Positions 31,451 through 33,965 of a DNA stretch of 33,965 nucleotides are shown piece after piece (the stretch's first letter is position 1; every line of letters begins with the position of its first letter). The DNA is from Bacilli bacterium (lineage in GTDB: Bacteria > Bacillota_I > Bacilli_A > RFN20 > CAG-288), in contig CAAGLY010000020.1 of NCBI GenBank assembly GCA_900770925.1, forward strand, positions 1-33,965, written 5' to 3'. The position numbers were made by a program, and so were the translations under genes. Under the pieces are notes generated by a model that saw only the letters and a list, made by a program, of their open reading frames with translations, searched no databases and had not been told where the DNA came from.

Positions 31451-33667
31451 ATGTTCTATCTGGTCAAGGTACTGATCGGACGTGCGGTTGTCTCTCTAGA
31501 CCGTCCTTTTGACTACTACACACTCGATTCTTCAATCGTTAAGGGAAGGCGGGTATTAGTTCCTTTTGCCTCCTGCAAAGAGACGGTCGGTTTTGTTGTG
31601 GATAATCCGATCAGAGTCGATCAGGATATCGAAGCTTATAAAACAGAAAGAGGACATAAGCTAAGCCAGGTTATTTCCTCTCTCGATGATGTTCCTCTGC
31701 TTTCTCCTGCTCTTTTCGAATTAGCCAAGCAAGTCTCCCGGTATTACAAATCAGACCTGATCCGTGTGTTATCTACAAGGTTACCCCCTTCTTTAAAGCC
31801 GAAGAATTCGGCTTTAAAGAAACCCCAGGCAAAGTTTATAGAGTTTGTTTCTGTTCTTCCTTATTCAGAGAATGAACTGACGAAAAACGAAAAGGTTCTC
31901 TATCTGAAGATAAAGGCACAGAAAGACGGAATCCGGAAAAGCCAGATCAGCGCTAAGGCATCCTTAGCAAAGCTGATTGAGAAAAAAGCAGTCGAAGTCA
32001 AAGAGGTTCCTGTTTCCCGTATACCGGAGATTGAGGCAAAGCACCTCTCTCCTTATGAACTGACCAATAGCCAGAAAGAAGTGTTCGATTTGTTTCTGCA
32101 AACCGATAAGAAAGTCTCTCTCCTTCAGGGTGTGACCGGAAGCGGAAAGACCGCCGTCTATCTTACCCTTGCCAAGAAATACCTCCGGGAAGGGAAAGGT
32201 GTCCTAGTCCTCATCCCGGAAATCGCTCTTACTGATCAGAGGGCTTCTCTTTTCGCCAGCTATTTTCCAAACACTCTTTCTATCCTTAACTCTTCTCTCT
32301 CCGACAGCCGGAAATACGATGAATACCATCGGATTGCCTCAGGAGAGAGCAAGGTCGTCTTAGGAACAAGATCTGCTATCTTCTCACCGATAAAGGATTT
32401 AGGATTAATCATCATCGATGAGGAACATAGCTCCTCCTATAAACAGGATAACGATCCTTACTATGACGCCATCAAAGTAGCAGAAAGGAGAGGGAACATC
32501 GAAGGAGCTAAAATCCTCCTTGGTTCCGCTACCCCTCGGATCGTTGACAAGGCAAAAGCAGTCCATGGTCTTTATAACAGGTTATATAGGAACCTCCGCT
32601 ATAGCGTTAATCAGGATAAGGAAGTCAATCTTATTGACAGGAATAATGCCTCTTTAATCAATCCGTATCAATCCGCCTTCATTTCCGTTCCGGTCATTCA
32701 GGCTATTGAAGAGAATCTGAAAAAGCATGAGCAGACAAGGATTCTATTGAATCGGAGAGGATTCTCTCCGATTTATATCTGCCGGAACTGTCATAAGACC
32801 GTCAGCTGTCCGAACTGCTCTATTCCCCTCTCCTATCACAAAAAAGATGATACGCTCCGCTGTCATCATTGCGGATATAAGATATCGAGTATCGGATTCA
32901 CCTGTCAAAACTGCCATGACCATGACTTCCTGACCATCGGTCAGGGAACAGAGCGTGCCTATCAGGAAATCAAGAGCCTTTTCCCAAGGGCAAAGATTAC
33001 CCGGCTTGATTCGGATATCTCAAGCAATAATGTCCGTCATGAAGTGCTAGAGAGCTTTGCTGACGGAGATACCGATATCATAATCGGAACCCAGGTCATA
33101 GCCAAAGGCCACGACTTTCCGAAAGTCTCTTTAGCCATTGTCCTTGATGCCGATCAGACTCTCCGTCTTCCTAGCTATCTCGCCGATGAAGAGACCTTTG
33201 ATCTTCTTGCTCAGTTTGTTGGACGTGCAGGGCGGAAAGATTTAAAAGGACGAGTCCTGATTCAGACTTATTCCCCAGAGAATAAAGTAATATTAAGGGC
33301 AGCAAAGCAGGACTATGAATCCTTCTATCTCTATGAGAGGGAGGAGAGAAAGAAATACCAGTACCCTCCATACACGTACTTAACGACCATTGAAAGGAAA
33401 TCTGTATCGAAGGAGAGAGTAGATGAAGTCTCCTTAGCGGTAGAACAGTATCTGATCAAAGCAATCGGAAACTTAAAATTCAATGTCTATGGTCCCTCTG
33501 CTCCTTTTATTCCGCATAGGAACGGAAGATACTACCGGACTATCCTTCTAAAATACAAATCCAGGGAAGAGAACTCCATGATCCTAGACGGAATCAAAGA
33601 TATCCGCCTAGCCAATAAGGATGTCGAGATTTCGATTAATGTCGACCCTGGAAGAGAAAACAGGTAG
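31451..33667 (+). CDS. priA: primosomal protein N' (PriA), replication restart helicase
   Basis: 738 residues. The N-terminal DNA-binding domain begins FDYYTLDSSIVKGRRVLVPF (20-39). The helicase core has Walker A GVTGSGKT (227-234) and DEEH (323-326). The zinc domain contains eight cysteines in four CxxC pairs (C444/447, C453/456, C471/474, C485/488). Later come GTQVIAKGHDFPKVSLA and the FVGRAGR arginine-finger motif. PriA binds stalled forks and loads the replicative helicase through the primosome. Both the ATPase and zinc parts are complete, so the protein should be functional. The ATG lies six bases after the preceding stop without a clear ribosome site, which suggests coupling. Confidence 0.97.
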   Translation: MFYLVKVLIGRAVVSLDRPFDYYTLDSSIVKGRRVLVPFASCKETVGFVVDNPIRVDQDIEAYKTERGHKLSQVISSLDDVPLLSPALFELAKQVSRYYKSDLIRVLSTRLPPSLKPKNSALKKPQAKFIEFVSVLPYSENELTKNEKVLYLKIKAQKDGIRKSQISAKASLAKLIEKKAVEVKEVPVSRIPEIEAKHLSPYELTNSQKEVFDLFLQTDKKVSLLQGVTGSGKTAVYLTLAKKYLREGKGVLVLIPEIALTDQRASLFASYFPNTLSILNSSLSDSRKYDEYHRIASGESKVVLGTRSAIFSPIKDLGLIIIDEEHSSSYKQDNDPYYDAIKVAERRGNIEGAKILLGSATPRIVDKAKAVHGLYNRLYRNLRYSVNQDKEVNLIDRNNASLINPYQSAFISVPVIQAIEENLKKHEQTRILLNRRGFSPIYICRNCHKTVSCPNCSIPLSYHKKDDTLRCHHCGYKISSIGFTCQNCHDHDFLTIGQGTERAYQEIKSLFPRAKITRLDSDISSNNVRHEVLESFADGDTDIIIGTQVIAKGHDFPKVSLAIVLDADQTLRLPSYLADEETFDLLAQFVGRAGRKDLKGRVLIQTYSPENKVILRAAKQDYESFYLYEREERKKYQYPPYTYLTTIERKSVSKERVDEVSLAVEQYLIKAIGNLKFNVYGPSAPFIPHRNGRYYRTILLKYKSREENSMILDGIKDIRLANKDVEISINVDPGRENR

Positions 33668-33887
33668 GAATGTCCGTAAATAAATAGTGTTTGATGAAGT
33701 TAATGCTTTTGAGTGTTTGAAATCCAGGACTCAAGCTAAGATGAGGAAATAAATTAGTTTTGATTTTAATGGATGCGGTTTCAAGTAACAATAACCCGTA
33801 TTTTTAGTAATGGCCTTTTATCGTGTTTCTAAAAAGCAAATAATATTAAAAAAGGATAAACAATAGTGTTGCTTCCGTCAGGTGCGG
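33668..33887. other. AT-rich gap after priA
   Basis: No gene, strong hairpin or terminator was identified here. The end of priA transcription is therefore not located. Confidence 0.4.
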
Positions 33888-33893
33888 TATAAT
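33888..33893 (+). promoter_or_regulatory. -10 box before the ykkC-class leader
   Basis: A perfect TATAAT, whose expected start site (about 33900) is the first base of the structured RNA. The -35 is poor at the normal distance; TTGCTT at 33869 is too close. Confidence 0.5.
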
Positions 33894-33899
33894 TTTCAT

Positions 33900-33965
33900 G
33901 CTATATCATAGGGGTTCCGAGGCCAGGCACAGGATGATATAGCAACTTTCCCCTGTGGCTGGTCC
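33900..33965 (+). promoter_or_regulatory. ykkC-class riboswitch, 5' half (cut by the window end)
   Basis: AGGGGTTCCGAG (33910-33921) and CTGGTCC at the very end (33959-33965) are the two conserved ykkC elements (GGGUUCCG and CUGGUCCGAGAG). Between them CCAGGCACAGG (33923-33933) pairs with CCTGTGGCTGG (33952-33962), ten of eleven bases, forming the helix expected at that place. Members bind guanidine, ppGpp or PRPP depending on the subtype. The discriminating 3' part and the gene it controls lie outside the window. Confidence 0.75.

Noticed and set aside
33900..33965. tmRNA, SRP RNA or RNase P 5' end
   Set aside because: None of the conserved starts of these RNAs matches. The GGTTCCG and CTGGTCC elements fit the ykkC class better.

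Overview
The window looks like a chromosomal stretch of a low-to-mid GC Firmicute, most likely an uncultured gut member of class Bacilli (Erysipelotrichia or RF39-like). This rests on TTGACA/TATAAT promoters, Shine-Dalgarno starts, CCA-encoded tRNAs, gmk-like/priA gene order, SipW/TasA-type surface proteins and a GEMM-class riboswitch. The lineage is inference; no marker gene fixes it.

Layout. 1-316: the end of a + strand gene, a shared terminator and two minus-strand tRNAs (Ile-CAT, Met-CAT). 768-3535 (+): a frameshifted small lipoprotein gene and an EF-G-like GTPase. 3658-17690 (-): one ten-gene operon of about 14 kb, read from a promoter that opens directly into a cyclic-dinucleotide (GEMM-I, c-di-GMP-I type) riboswitch. 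In transcription order it encodes four secreted TasA/camelysin-like proteins, a membrane-anchored McrB-like AAA+ ATPase, its DUF2357-like partner, a SipW-like signal peptidase, an intact EAL phosphodiesterase, a nucleosidase-fold protein and a very large degenerate GGDEF/EAL protein. 17720-19985 (-): a small membrane protein and a monocistronic fifth TasA-like protein with a long GC-rich leader. Between them lies a decayed inverted copy of that surface-protein gene. 20001-21632 (+): a PAS-GGDEF-PAS diguanylate cyclase broken by one in-frame TAG. 21650-23173 (-): a membrane glycosyltransferase. 23234-27374: an AT-rich accessory region with two DUF4143-type ATPases, a GC-rich IS1634-type transposase remnant and repeats. 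27522-28227 (-): tRNA-Ala(CGC) and a DNA-deoxyinosine glycosylase. 28819-33667 (+): glycerate kinase, a membrane protein, a guanylate-kinase-like protein and PriA. 33888-33965 (+): the 5' half of a ykkC-class riboswitch, cut by the window edge.

How the parts fit. The secreted proteins, their likely peptidase, a membrane AAA+ machine and nucleotide-turnover proteins sit in one transcription unit whose leader senses a cyclic dinucleotide, with a (broken) synthase gene and a glycosyltransferase next door. I read this as a second-messenger-controlled system for building a surface or biofilm fibre, with an McrB/DUF2357-like pair recruited into it. I do not know of a description of this combination. 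It is the main candidate for a new system here, and its function is inferred from sequence only.
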